A stretch of DNA of 15,837 bases from an uncultured Eubacteriales bacterium (GCA_900551265.1 URVL01000040.1:1-15837); one strand, 5' to 3'. Positions 1 through 7,398 are shown, numbered from the stretch's first letter. Translations and numbers: made by a program. The notes: generated by a model not told the origin, from the letters alone.

Positions 1-13
1 ACGGCAAAATTTT

Positions 14-88
14 TTACACTTCAATTACTTCTTTATCACACATAAGCAAATCCTGCAGGTTTGTTTTTACTTTCCTGAGTTTTTTCAT
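14..88 (-). CDS. 24-residue peptide of unknown function
   Basis: This short reading frame starts at ATG 86-88 and ends at TAA 14-16. It has a textbook ribosome binding site, AAGGAGG at 97-103, eight bases before the start. The peptide begins MKKLRKVKTNLQ and ends CDKEVIEV: a basic N-terminal half, one cysteine near residue 17, an acidic tail, and no membrane segment or signal peptide. I do not recognise a family. It could be a leader peptide for a gene beyond the left edge, a signalling or modified peptide precursor, or a small regulatory protein. The evidence is the strong binding site and the position behind a consensus promoter and a structured leader on the same strand. A longer frame entering from 262 without a ribosome binding site is less plausible than this start. 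Confidence 0.5.
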   Translation of the reverse strand: MKKLRKVKTNLQDLLMCDKEVIEV

Positions 89-103
89 GTTTCTTTCCTC
101 CTT

Positions 104-415
104 AATGAATAGTATCGGGCAGCGATTCGCCGTTCGCCGCCTATATGCAAAGAGTATCGGCGAATACTCTTTTACAATGCTCTTTCCCAGGTGTTTGAAA
201 CAGTTCCTGTTGGGTCTATCATATCGATACCGTTCATTTTCAAAACAAAGAACCGCAGGCATGACAACGCATCACAGCCCGCGGTTTCACAAAAACACAC
301 CATAAAAATACCTACCGGGATACGCCGGTAAATATAGTTGTACGCTATATAAAGTTGTTCTCACAATCAAAATTTTCACAGTTTTTCCTTTCACATAAAT
401 GATTTGAATTTTATA
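104..415 (-). ncRNA. Candidate structured leader RNA or small RNA, family unknown
   Basis: The stretch between the leftward promoter and the ribosome binding site of the 24-codon frame folds densely on the minus strand. In transcript order, visible hairpins are: AUAUAG/CUAUAU (six pairs); UACCGG/CCGGUA (six pairs, loop CGUAUC); ACCGCGGGC/GCCUGCGGU (nine pairs, one G-U, 16-base loop); CAGG/CCUG enclosing UGUU/AACA; hairpin A at 149-172, AAAGAGUAU/AUACUCUUU with loop UCGCCG; and hairpin B at 118-141, GGCGGCGA/UCGCUGCC with one G-U and loop ACGGCGAA. The loops of A and B are perfectly complementary over six bases (UCGCCG with CGGCGA), so they could kiss. It could be a cis-regulatory leader or an independent RNA. 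I cannot match it to a known class. The strand call rests on the promoter and on the G-U pairs. Confidence 0.45.
172..303 (-). CDS. Possible 43-residue Cys-containing small ORF (weak)
   Basis: A minus-strand frame runs from ATG 301-303 to TAA 172-174. It starts MVCFCETAGCDALSC and ends SNTWERAL, with four cysteines in the first 15 residues. The only upstream purine-rich stretch is a poor GGUAGGU. The frame lies inside the putative structured leader, one hairpin falls within it, and its stop abuts hairpin A. It may be chance coding inside a structured RNA. It is listed because it fills the space between the promoter and the 24-codon frame and its composition is not obviously random. Confidence 0.15.
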   Translation of the reverse strand: MVCFCETAGCDALSCLRFFVLKMNGIDMIDPTGTVSNTWERAL

Positions 416-421
416 TTTCAT

Positions 422-450
422 ATTATACATGCATTCCCTATAATTGTCAA
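422..450 (-). promoter_or_regulatory. Consensus sigma-A promoter firing leftwards
   Basis: On the minus strand the sequence reads TTGACA (445-450), a 17-base spacer, then TATAAT (422-427). Both hexamers match the vegetative consensus exactly and the spacing is optimal. Transcription should begin near 415 and run left through the structured leader to the 24-codon frame and past position 1. Confidence 0.85.
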
Positions 451-715
451 TCTGTTGTTTATTTACTTAAATTATGTTCATTATTTCTAAAATATTTTGT
501 CATATTTATACCGAACCAGTCAAAATTCATGGAGATTTTGAACAACGAGGTGGTTCCTGCAAAATTGTAGCAACCGTCACGCCAAATTGAGAAAAAACAT
601 GGGCTTCAGCTACAAAAACAGGAAGTAAGACGCATCTTTTAGGAAAGTGCAATCGCACACAAACAAGTCTGCTAAAACGACAGTTTTTTTGTACAATATA
701 GGAATGTCGGTTTGG
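451..715. other. Divergent intergenic region with no recognised gene
   Basis: This stretch separates the leftward promoter from the pur promoter. The first part is AT-rich with no frame of useful length. Around 527-640 there are two short frames in the same phase separated by a TAG, with no convincing ribosome binding site. A small GTGC/GCAC dyad lies near 647-658 and a T-run at 683-690. I see no gene, operator or known RNA here. Confidence 0.6.
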
Positions 716-744
716 TTGATTTCGTGTCGTTAAAATGCTATACT
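716..744 (+). promoter_or_regulatory. Promoter of the pur operon
   Basis: TTGATT (716-721) and TATACT (739-744) are separated by exactly 17 bases, and a TGC just before the second hexamer gives an extended -10. Initiation would fall near 751, immediately before the first conserved bases of the ZTP aptamer, which is where a riboswitch-controlled transcript should start. The hexamers match consensus at 4 of 6 and 5 of 6 positions. Confidence 0.75.
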
Positions 745-750
745 AAGATT

Positions 751-834
751 GGTAGCGTTTTTCGTGACCGGCGGATAGAGTGGAAGAAACCACGAGGAAG
801 CGAAAAACATGAAAAAATGCCGACCGCCTGGGCA
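751..834 (+). promoter_or_regulatory. ZTP riboswitch aptamer (pfl motif)
   Basis: The layout matches the known ZTP/ZMP riboswitch. P1 is GUUUUUCG (757-764) with CGAAAAAC (801-808), eight perfect pairs. Inside it lies the conserved CGUGACCGGCGG segment and P2, GUGG (780-783) with CCAC (790-793). P3 is UGCC (818-821) with GGCA (831-834), and its loop carries the hallmark CCGCCUGGGC. GGCGG (770-774) pairs with CCGCC (824-828) in the family's pseudoknot. The class senses ZTP, the triphosphate of the AICAR precursor ZMP, an alarmone for 10-formyl-THF shortage, and typically switches genes on. Its position in front of genes that make and use AICAR fits this role. Confidence 0.93.
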
Positions 835-867
835 GACCTGCCGGGTGCGGTAGGACTGTCCTTTTTT
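830..867 (+). terminator. Riboswitch-controlled intrinsic terminator
   Basis: GGGCAGACCUGCC (830-842) pairs with GGUAGGACUGUCC (849-861) in 12 of 13 positions (one A-A mismatch, two G-U) around a six-base loop, followed by six U at 862-867. The 5' arm reuses the GGGCA that closes the ZTP aptamer's P3 hairpin, so ligand-stabilised aptamer and terminator exclude each other. This predicts an ON switch: without ZTP, transcription stops before purE. Confidence 0.88.
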
Positions 868-897
868 ACTTGCTTGAAAGTGCAAAGGGAGGTACGT

Positions 898-1392
898 ATG
901 AAAAAAGTTGGCATCATTATGGGGAGCGATAGCGACCTGCCTACTGTTGAAAAGGCGATCAATACGCTTGCAGAGTACGGTGTGCCCTATGAGGTGCATG
1001 TGTATTCCGCACACAGAACCCCGGAGCAGGCAAAGGATTTTGCCGTACATGCGGCGGAGCGCGGCTTTGGCGCAATTATTGCGGCTGCAGGGAAAGCTGC
1101 ACATCTAGCCGGCGCTCTTGCGGCCAATACGACGCTGCCGGTCATCGGCATTCCTGTCAAATCATCAAATCTCGACGGTGTTGACGCACTTTTGTCAACT
1201 GTGCAGATGCCTTCCGGTATTCCTGTAGCAACAGTTGCCATCGACGGCGCAGTCAATGCCGCTTTGCTTTCTGTAGAGATTCTTGCAGTTTCTGATGAGA
1301 CGCTGGTAGAACGCCTTCAGGCGGCGCGCCGCCGTGCATCGGAAAAAGTGTTGATGAAAAATGAAGAGATCGAGAAACGATTTAATCAATAG
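898..1392 (+). CDS. purE: 5-(carboxyamino)imidazole ribonucleotide mutase PurE
   Basis: This 164-residue protein carries out the carboxylation-level step that yields CAIR, step six of purine synthesis, in the cytoplasm. Visible family motifs are GSDSD (residues 9-13), SAHRTP (37-42) and a glycine/histidine segment AGKAAHLAG (64-72). The last is commonly AGGAAHLPG in class I enzymes, so this is a variant I associate with clostridia. SAHRTP argues against the animal-type class II form. The start at ATG 898 follows GGGAGG (887-892) and the riboswitch terminator. The frame is open further upstream to 712, but that part is riboswitch RNA. No purK lies in the operon, so how carboxylated substrate is supplied is unclear: N5-CAIR could form spontaneously from AIR and bicarbonate, or purK may be elsewhere. 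Confidence 0.95.
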   Translation: MKKVGIIMGSDSDLPTVEKAINTLAEYGVPYEVHVYSAHRTPEQAKDFAVHAAERGFGAIIAAAGKAAHLAGALAANTTLPVIGIPVKSSNLDGVDALLSTVQMPSGIPVATVAIDGAVNAALLSVEILAVSDETLVERLQAARRRASEKVLMKNEEIEKRFNQ

Positions 1393-1406
1393 GAGGAATA
1401 TGAAAG

Positions 1407-2123
1407 ATGGAGAAGACTGCGCAGCTTTACGAAGGCAAGGCTAAAAAGGTATATGCTACGAACGATGAGAATTTGGTAATCGTGTCCTATAAAGATGATG
1501 CGACTGCATTGGACGGACTCAAGAAGGGAACAATTTCCGGTAAGGGCGCCATCAACAACCGTATGTCAAACTACTTAATGCAGCTGCTTGAAAAAAACGG
1601 TGTTCCGACGCACTTTGTAGAGGAACTGAATGACAGGGAAACGGTTGTAAAAAAGGTACAGATCGTACCACTTGAGGTGATTATCCGCAATATTTCTGCG
1701 GGCTCTTTTGCCAAGCGTTATGGCGTGGAAGAGGGAATTGTGTTTGAAGAGCCGACCATTGAATTTTCCTACAAGAACGATGACCTGCATGACCCACTTA
1801 TCAATGAATATCATGCGTTGGCGTTGAAGCTTGCTACACGGGAGGAAATTGATGCCATTAAATCCATGGCGTTTCGCATCAATGAGGTAATGAAAGCATA
1901 CTTTTTATCTCTGGGCGTGAAACTCGTCGATTTTAAACTGGAGTTTGGCAGGACGCCTGATGGGACGATTGTGCTGGCGGACGAAATTTCTCCGGATACC
2001 TGCCGCTTTTGGGACGCTGAGACCAATGAAAAACTGGATAAGGACCGCTTCCGCCGCGATATGGGTGGCGTAGAGGATGCCTATAACGAAATGATGCGCC
2101 GCGTGTTCGGCCGGGAGGACTAA
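1407..2123 (+). CDS. purC: SAICAR synthetase PurC
   Basis: The 238-residue protein has the usual length of monofunctional bacterial PurC. It joins aspartate to CAIR with ATP to form SAICAR (step seven). Motifs include YEGKAKKVY at residues 8-16 and KDDATALDG at 29-37 in the nucleotide-binding region, the IIRNISAGS segment near residue 94, and SPDTCRFWD at 195-203. AGGAGG at 1391-1396 overlaps the purE stop and serves the ATG at 1407. Another ATG at 1400 is in a different frame and leads nowhere. It follows purE by 14 bases, so the two consecutive pathway steps are co-translated. Confidence 0.96.
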   Translation: MEKTAQLYEGKAKKVYATNDENLVIVSYKDDATALDGLKKGTISGKGAINNRMSNYLMQLLEKNGVPTHFVEELNDRETVVKKVQIVPLEVIIRNISAGSFAKRYGVEEGIVFEEPTIEFSYKNDDLHDPLINEYHALALKLATREEIDAIKSMAFRINEVMKAYFLSLGVKLVDFKLEFGRTPDGTIVLADEISPDTCRFWDAETNEKLDKDRFRRDMGGVEDAYNEMMRRVFGRED

Positions 2124-2129
2124 TATAGC

Positions 2130-3560
2130 ATGAGCAAACTCAAAGAAGAATGTGGCGTGTTTGGTATATTCAGCCGTGAGAAAACAGATGTCGCGGGTCC
2201 TGTTTATTATGGACTTTATGCTTTACAGCACCGTGGACAGGAGAGCTGTGGCATTGTTGTGAATGACGATGGCCTTTTTAACACCCATAAGGATGTCGGT
2301 TTGGTTAACGACGTGTTTACACAGCGTGTCATGGACAGGCTTGGACAGGGTAATATGGCGATTGGCCATGTGAGATATGCCACAACCGGTGATTCCGGAC
2401 GTGTCAACGCGCAACCGATTGTAGTAAATCATATCAAAGGCCGTATGGCGTTGGCGCACAACGGCAATTTGGTAAATTCGCAGGAGCTGCGTCGTGATTT
2501 GGAATTAAAGGGTTCCATTTTTCACACAACAAGCGATACGGAAGTGATCTCCTACATTATTACTAAGGAACGGCTCAACGCTCCGTCTATTGAGGAAGCC
2601 GTCAATCGTGCCATGGACCAGTTAAAGGGCGCTTATTCCATGGTTATCATGTCGCCTCGCAAACTGATTGCAGTGCGCGACGAACACGGATTCCGCCCGC
2701 TGTGCTTCGGACAGACGAAGGCGGGGGAGTATGTCGTTGCATCTGAAAGCTGTGCGCTGGATGCGGTCGGCGCGAAGTTTATTCGTGACGTGGTGCCGGG
2801 AGAAATCGTGATATTTGATGAAGACGGCGTGCGGTCGATTGCGGATCATGTGGGAAAAACGCCGATGCGCTCTTGTATCTTTGAGTATATATATTTTGCG
2901 CGTCCCGACTCTGTCATTGACGGTGCGTCTGTGCATTCGGCGCGTGTGCGTGCGGGAGCATATCTGGCCTTGGAGCATCCGGTTCAGGCGGATGTGGTCA
3001 TTGGTATGCCGGATTCCGGACTTGACGCTGCGCTTGGTTTTGCGCGCCAATCCGGGATACCCTACGGTATCGGCTTTATTAAAAACAAGTATATTGGCCG
3101 TACTTTTATCGCGCCTGGCCAGAAACATCGCGAGGATCTGGTGCGCATCAAGCTAAACCCTGTTTCCGAGACAGTGCGCGGCAAGCGGGTTGTTTTGGTG
3201 GATGATTCGGTCGTGCGCGGTACGACCAGTGCGAGAACTGTGCGTCTGCTGCGGGAAGCCGGCGCAAAGGAAGTTCATTTTCGCCTTTCTTCCCCGCCTT
3301 TTTTAAATCCCTGCTATTACGGCACGGATATTCCTTCGCGTGAAATGCTGATTGCACATAAGCATACGGTTGAAGAAATGGCAGAGATCATCGGTGTGGA
3401 CAGCCTGGGCTTTATCAGCATCGAGAGTGTGAAAAAAATTGCCTGCGGCGAGGGCTGCCACGGTTTTTGCACTGCCTGTTTTGACAACGATTACCCTACG
3501 GAGCAACCTGCGGCGACGGATTATAGCAAGTACGACCGCAAGATTTCGGAGGCGAAGTGA
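2130..3560 (+). CDS. purF: Amidophosphoribosyltransferase PurF (Fe-S type)
   Basis: This 476-residue enzyme commits PRPP to purines by replacing its pyrophosphate with ammonia from glutamine. The N-terminal class II glutaminase domain should mature at Cys8 (MSKLKEEC), after removal of a seven-residue propeptide. The phosphoribosyltransferase domain has the PRPP loop VDDSVVRGTTS from about residue 357. Cysteines at 249 (SCIFEYIYFARPDS), 395 (PCYYG) and 447/450 (CTAC) match the positions of the four [4Fe-4S] ligands in the Bacillus subtilis enzyme, so I infer an oxygen-sensitive cluster here too. Two further cysteines (439, 443) lie just upstream. GGGAGG inside the end of purC (2113-2118) serves this start, six bases past the purC stop. 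Confidence 0.97.
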   Translation: MSKLKEECGVFGIFSREKTDVAGPVYYGLYALQHRGQESCGIVVNDDGLFNTHKDVGLVNDVFTQRVMDRLGQGNMAIGHVRYATTGDSGRVNAQPIVVNHIKGRMALAHNGNLVNSQELRRDLELKGSIFHTTSDTEVISYIITKERLNAPSIEEAVNRAMDQLKGAYSMVIMSPRKLIAVRDEHGFRPLCFGQTKAGEYVVASESCALDAVGAKFIRDVVPGEIVIFDEDGVRSIADHVGKTPMRSCIFEYIYFARPDSVIDGASVHSARVRAGAYLALEHPVQADVVIGMPDSGLDAALGFARQSGIPYGIGFIKNKYIGRTFIAPGQKHREDLVRIKLNPVSETVRGKRVVLVDDSVVRGTTSARTVRLLREAGAKEVHFRLSSPPFLNPCYYGTDIPSREMLIAHKHTVEEMAEIIGVDSLGFISIESVKKIACGEGCHGFCTACFDNDYPTEQPAATDYSKYDRKISEAK

Positions 3561-4600
3561 TGGAAAAGAGTTATTCGGAGAGCTATAAAAAGGCGGGCGT
3601 AGATATTACGGCGGGCTATCGCGCAGTTGAGCTGATGAAATCCCACATTGCACGTACGCAGACGGCTGGTGTGCTGACGGGGATCGGCGGCTTTGGAGGT
3701 CTGTTTGGTCTTGACCTTTCCAATACGGCTGATCCGGTTCTGGTCAGCGGTACGGACGGCGTTGGTACGAAGCTGAAGCTGGCTTTTTTGCTGGACCGGC
3801 ATGATACTGTTGGTATTGACTGTGTTGCCATGTGCGTAAACGATATCATTTGCTGTGGCGCAAGACCTCTGTTTTTTCTGGATTATATTGCTTGCGGGAA
3901 GAATATTCCCGAGAAAATTGCCGCCATTGTGTCCGGGGTGGCGGAGGGTTGCGTCCAGGCCGGCGCAGCCTTGATCGGCGGCGAGACGGCGGAACATCCG
4001 GGCCTGATGCCGGAGGAAGAGTATGATCTTGCGGGCTTTGCCGTCGGCATGGTTGACAGGAACAAGATCATCGATAATACTGCAGTATGCGTGGGCGACG
4101 CCGTAATTGCTCTGCCGTCGTCCGGCGTGCACTCCAACGGTTTCTCGCTGATACGCCGCATATTTGACGTGGAAAACCGGGATTTGAGGGTTCCGCTCGA
4201 GTCGCTTGGCGGCGCGTCGCTTGGCGATACGCTGTTGACACCCACAAAAATTTATGTAAAGCCGCTTCTTTCCCTTATGGATAAAGTGACTGTGAAATCG
4301 GTATCGCATATCACAGGAGGCGGATTTTACGAAAATATTCCGCGCAGCATTCCGGCGGGGTTCTGCGCAAAAATTGAGCGCAGGGCTGTGCGTGTACTGC
4401 CGGTTTTTGACCTGATTGCCCGGGAGGGCGGAATAGACGAGCGCGATATGTTCAACACCTATAACATGGGCGTTGGTATGAGCATTGTAGTGGATGCATG
4501 CGACGTAGATCTTACCTTGCGTACGATGCGGGAGGCTGGCGTGGATGCTTACGTGATTGGAGAAATTACGGCGTCGGATGAAAGGATTGAAATATGCTGA
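3560..4600 (+). CDS. purM: Phosphoribosylformylglycinamidine cyclo-ligase PurM
   Basis: The 346-residue AIR synthetase closes the imidazole ring of FGAM using ATP (step five). Family marks are GTDGVGTK (residues 64-71), CVNDIICCGARPLFFLDYIA (about 92-111) and GGETAEHPG (140-148). It is the usual length for the family. I chose ATG 3560 rather than GTG 3557: GGAGG at 3548-3552 is seven bases from the ATG but only four from the GTG. The chosen start overlaps the purF stop as TGATG, a typical translational-coupling junction. Confidence 0.96.
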   Translation: MEKSYSESYKKAGVDITAGYRAVELMKSHIARTQTAGVLTGIGGFGGLFGLDLSNTADPVLVSGTDGVGTKLKLAFLLDRHDTVGIDCVAMCVNDIICCGARPLFFLDYIACGKNIPEKIAAIVSGVAEGCVQAGAALIGGETAEHPGLMPEEEYDLAGFAVGMVDRNKIIDNTAVCVGDAVIALPSSGVHSNGFSLIRRIFDVENRDLRVPLESLGGASLGDTLLTPTKIYVKPLLSLMDKVTVKSVSHITGGGFYENIPRSIPAGFCAKIERRAVRVLPVFDLIAREGGIDERDMFNTYNMGVGMSIVVDACDVDLTLRTMREAGVDAYVIGEITASDERIEIC

Positions 4601-5217
4601 AAACACCTGACAAGGTACGGGTTGCCGTATTGGTGTCCGGCGGCGGTACAAATTTACAGGCGCTTTTGGATGCCGGTACACGTGGTGAATTACCCAGTGT
4701 AGAATTTGCCCTTGTTGTGTCCAATATTGCGGATGCCTATGCGCTGGAGCGCGCTGAAAATGCCGGTATTCCCGCCTTTTCAATTCCTCGAACCGAGTAT
4801 CCGAAACAGCGGGATTTTGAAGCCAGGTTGCGTGCCCTTCTGGCGGAGTACCGTGTTGATATGATTGTGCTGGCAGGTTTTTTAAAAATTCTCACCGCTG
4901 AGTTTGTCCGTGAATGGCCGCAGCGCATCATCAATATTCACCCGGCACTGATCCCCTCTTTCTGCGGTAAGGGCATGTACGGGCTTCATGTGCACGAGGC
5001 GGTTTTGGCCTATGGTGTAAAAGTGACAGGCGCGACCGTACACTATGTCAATGAGATTCCGGATGGCGGACAGATCATTGAACAGAAGGCGGTGCGTGTT
5101 CGCGCTGGTGATACGCCCGAATCCTTGCAGAAACGCGTCATGCGCTGCGCGGAGTGGAAAATATTACCTGCCTGTACGGAGAGAGTAGCAAAACAATTAT
5201 TGCGTGAAAAGGAGTAA
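4594..5217 (+). CDS. purN: Phosphoribosylglycinamide formyltransferase PurN
   Basis: The 207-residue folate-dependent enzyme transfers a formyl group from 10-formyl-THF to GAR (step three). It begins with the SGGGTNLQALLDA phosphate-binding segment. The catalytic Asn114 and His116 sit in INIHPALIPSF, and Asp157 in IPDGGQII corresponds to Asp144 of the E. coli enzyme. A short CGKGMYG stretch after the HPALIPSF motif lengthens the loop relative to E. coli. Its ATG overlaps the purM stop by seven bases (ATGCTGA), with a weak AAAGGA upstream, so translation probably depends on coupling to purM. It is one of two formyl-THF users in the operon, which fits ZTP control. Confidence 0.96.
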   Translation: MLKTPDKVRVAVLVSGGGTNLQALLDAGTRGELPSVEFALVVSNIADAYALERAENAGIPAFSIPRTEYPKQRDFEARLRALLAEYRVDMIVLAGFLKILTAEFVREWPQRIINIHPALIPSFCGKGMYGLHVHEAVLAYGVKVTGATVHYVNEIPDGGQIIEQKAVRVRAGDTPESLQKRVMRCAEWKILPACTERVAKQLLREKE

Positions 5218-5221
5218 CATC

Positions 5222-5932
5222 ATGACGCTTTTGCATTTGAATACGCTTTTAGCGAACAATACGTATCCCGGGCGCGGCATTGTTATCGGCAAAAGTGCCG
5301 ACGGGAAAAAGGCCGTAACAGCGTACTTTATTATGGGACGCAGTCAGAACAGCCGCAACCGTGTTTTTGTAGAAGAAGGCGGAAACGTTGTGATTCATCC
5401 TTTCGATGCGTCAAAGGTTGAGGACCCGTCGCTTATTATTTATTATCCCATTCGCGTGCTGGACAATCGGCTTATCGTGACCAACGGTGACCAGACGGAT
5501 ACGGTTTACGCCTTTTTAAAAGACGGCGGTACATTTGAGCAGGCGCTTGAAACCCGTTCTTTTGAACCGGACGCGCCGAATTACACACCCCGCATCAGTG
5601 GTTTACTGACCTTTGAAAAAGGTGACTTCACTTATAAAATGAGCATCCTGAAAAGCTCGGACGAAAAGGGCAGCGCTTGTAACCGCTATACGTTCAGCTA
5701 TGCGCCGCTTGCGGGCGTAGGACATTTTATTCATACGTATGATTGCGATGGAAACCCCATTCCATCCTTTACGGGAGAGCCGGAACGTGTGGCAATTGCG
5801 GGTGACATTGACGAATTTGCCCAATCGCTGTGGGAAAATTTAAATGAACAGAATAAAGTGTCTTTGTATGTTCGCTTTGTGGATCTGGCGTCTGGTACGT
5901 CGGAAAACCGACTGTTTAATAAAAACGCGTAA
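5222..5932 (+). CDS. purO: IMP cyclohydrolase, PurO-type
   Basis: The 236-residue protein resembles the archaeal-type IMP cyclohydrolase family (Pfam IMP_cyclohyd), unrelated to the N-terminal domain of PurH. Recognisable marks are YPGRGIVIGKS (residues 15-25) and YFIMGRSQNSRNR (35-47), followed by a mixed beta-rich body. It would close the ring of FAICAR to IMP, the last step. Context supports this: the operon's purH-like gene lacks a cyclohydrolase domain, so this protein completes the pathway. ATG 5222 follows AAAGGAG (5208-5214) by seven bases; a GTG at 5204 lies upstream of that site and is unlikely. The start is five bases past the purN stop. The family call is by recalled motif, not alignment. 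Confidence 0.88.
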   Translation: MTLLHLNTLLANNTYPGRGIVIGKSADGKKAVTAYFIMGRSQNSRNRVFVEEGGNVVIHPFDASKVEDPSLIIYYPIRVLDNRLIVTNGDQTDTVYAFLKDGGTFEQALETRSFEPDAPNYTPRISGLLTFEKGDFTYKMSILKSSDEKGSACNRYTFSYAPLAGVGHFIHTYDCDGNPIPSFTGEPERVAIAGDIDEFAQSLWENLNEQNKVSLYVRFVDLASGTSENRLFNKNA

Positions 5933-5947
5933 GAGGAGAACCTTAGT

Positions 5948-7384
5948 ATGGCTGATGTAAAGGATCGTTATATTTCTCCGCTTTCTACCCGCTATGCCAG
6001 CGACGAAATGCAGTCCGTTTTTTCTGAACATTTTAAGTTTCGCACTTGGCGGCGCCTGTGGATTGCTTTGGCAAAGGCCGAACGCGCGTTAGGTCTTGAT
6101 ATTACGCAGGAGCAAATTGCTGAGCTGGAAGCGCACTGCGACGATATCAATTATGAAGTTGCCGAGGCCCGTGAGCGCGAGGTGCGGCACGACGTAATGG
6201 CGCATATTTATGCCTACGGCCAGCAATGCCCAAAGGCCGAGGCTATTATCCATTTGGGTGCTACTTCCTGCTATGTCGGAGATAATACCGACGTGATTAT
6301 TCTGCGGGAAGCATCTCGTATTATTTTAAAAAAAGCGGCGCAGGTTGTAAAAAATCTTGCGGACTTTGCTGAAAAATATAAATCCCTGCCGTGTTTGGCC
6401 TATACGCATTTACAGCCGGCGCAGCTTACCACGGTCGGCAAGCGTGCCACGCTGTGGATGTACGAGCTGATTATGGATATTGAGGAACTGGAGCACCGGC
6501 TTTCCAAATTGCTTTTATTGGGATCCAAGGGAACGACCGGCACGCAGGCGAGCTTTATGGAACTTTTTGAAGGCGACGAAGAAAAGGTAAAAAAATTGGA
6601 GTCGCTTATTGCAGCGGAGATGGGTTTCCCGGGCTGCGTAGCAGTATCCGGACAGACTTACTCCCGCAAAACGGACGCTTATTTCCTCGCAGCGCTTTCC
6701 GGTTTTGCGCAGAGCGCTTATAAATTTTCAAACGATATGCGTATCCTGCAGTCCTTTGAGGAGATCGAGGAGCCGTTTGAGGCGCATCAGATCGGTTCAT
6801 CCGCGATGCCTTATAAGCGGAATCCGATGCGTTCGGAACGTATTTCTGCGCTTGCGCGCTATGTCATTACGGATTCTCTGAACCCAGCGTTTACCGCGGC
6901 AACCCAATGGTTTGAACGCACGCTTGATGACTCCGCCAATAAACGCATTTCCGTTGCGGAGGCTTTTCTTGCTGTGGACGCCATCTTGAATATTTATATG
7001 AATATTACTTCAGGCCTGGTGGTTTACGACAAGGTGGTACGCCGGCGTGTGATGGAGAAACTGCCCTTTATGGCGACGGAAAACATCATGATGGAGTCTG
7101 TGAAAAGAGGCGGAAACCGGCAGGAGCTTCATGAGCGCCTGCGCGTACATTCACACGCTGCTGCGGCAAAAGTGAAGCTGGAGGGCGGAGCAAACGATTT
7201 AATTGACCGGATTGCTGCGGACGACGCGTTTCCTCTCACGCGTGAGGAAATTGAGGCGGAATTGGATCCGGCACGTTACATCGGACGCTGTGTCTCGCAG
7301 GTAGATGAGTTCCTGACGGACATTGCGGCGCCCGTACTGAACCGTCTATACAGCGGCAAGGTCAAATCGGAATTGAAAGTATAA
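5948..7384 (+). CDS. purB: Adenylosuccinate lyase PurB
   Basis: This 478-residue lyase removes fumarate from SAICAR (step eight) and also from adenylosuccinate on the way to AMP. The fumarase/aspartase-superfamily signature SSAMPYKRNP spans residues 284-293. Upstream lie HDVMAHIYAYG and HLGATSCYVGDNTD, typical substrate-binding stretches, and QPAQLTTVGKRATLW. It is longer than the roughly 430-residue Bacillus form and resembles the longer clade that includes eukaryotic enzymes. AGAGGAG just after the purO stop serves ATG 5948. Confidence 0.96.
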   Translation: MADVKDRYISPLSTRYASDEMQSVFSEHFKFRTWRRLWIALAKAERALGLDITQEQIAELEAHCDDINYEVAEAREREVRHDVMAHIYAYGQQCPKAEAIIHLGATSCYVGDNTDVIILREASRIILKKAAQVVKNLADFAEKYKSLPCLAYTHLQPAQLTTVGKRATLWMYELIMDIEELEHRLSKLLLLGSKGTTGTQASFMELFEGDEEKVKKLESLIAAEMGFPGCVAVSGQTYSRKTDAYFLAALSGFAQSAYKFSNDMRILQSFEEIEEPFEAHQIGSSAMPYKRNPMRSERISALARYVITDSLNPAFTAATQWFERTLDDSANKRISVAEAFLAVDAILNIYMNITSGLVVYDKVVRRRVMEKLPFMATENIMMESVKRGGNRQELHERLRVHSHAAAAKVKLEGGANDLIDRIAADDAFPLTREEIEAELDPARYIGRCVSQVDEFLTDIAAPVLNRLYSGKVKSELKV

Positions 7385-7398
7385 AGGAGAGAGCAGTT

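Noticed and set aside
451..480. TCTGTTGTT and AAATTATGTT near the left promoter resemble pieces of the inversion repeat
   Set aside because: The pieces are in a different order and spacing from the real site and lie in AT-rich DNA; chance similarity is the simplest explanation.
527..640. Two same-phase short frames split by TAG, the first (MEILNNEVVPA) faintly like the start of a UPF0597/cysteine desulfidase protein
   Set aside because: Only about ten residues resemble that family, the diagnostic GCTEP that should follow is absent, and there is no ribosome binding site. Too little to call a pseudogene.
712..897. Upstream in-frame extension of purE (226-residue version)
   Set aside because: This stretch is the ZTP riboswitch and its terminator; the family starts at [13 protein letters not shown] and a good ribosome binding site precedes ATG 898.
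3521..4783. 420-residue open frame on the minus strand opposite purM
   Set aside because: It has no ribosome binding site or recognisable motif, its His/Arg/Asn-rich composition is typical of an antisense shadow, and purM on the other strand is unambiguous.
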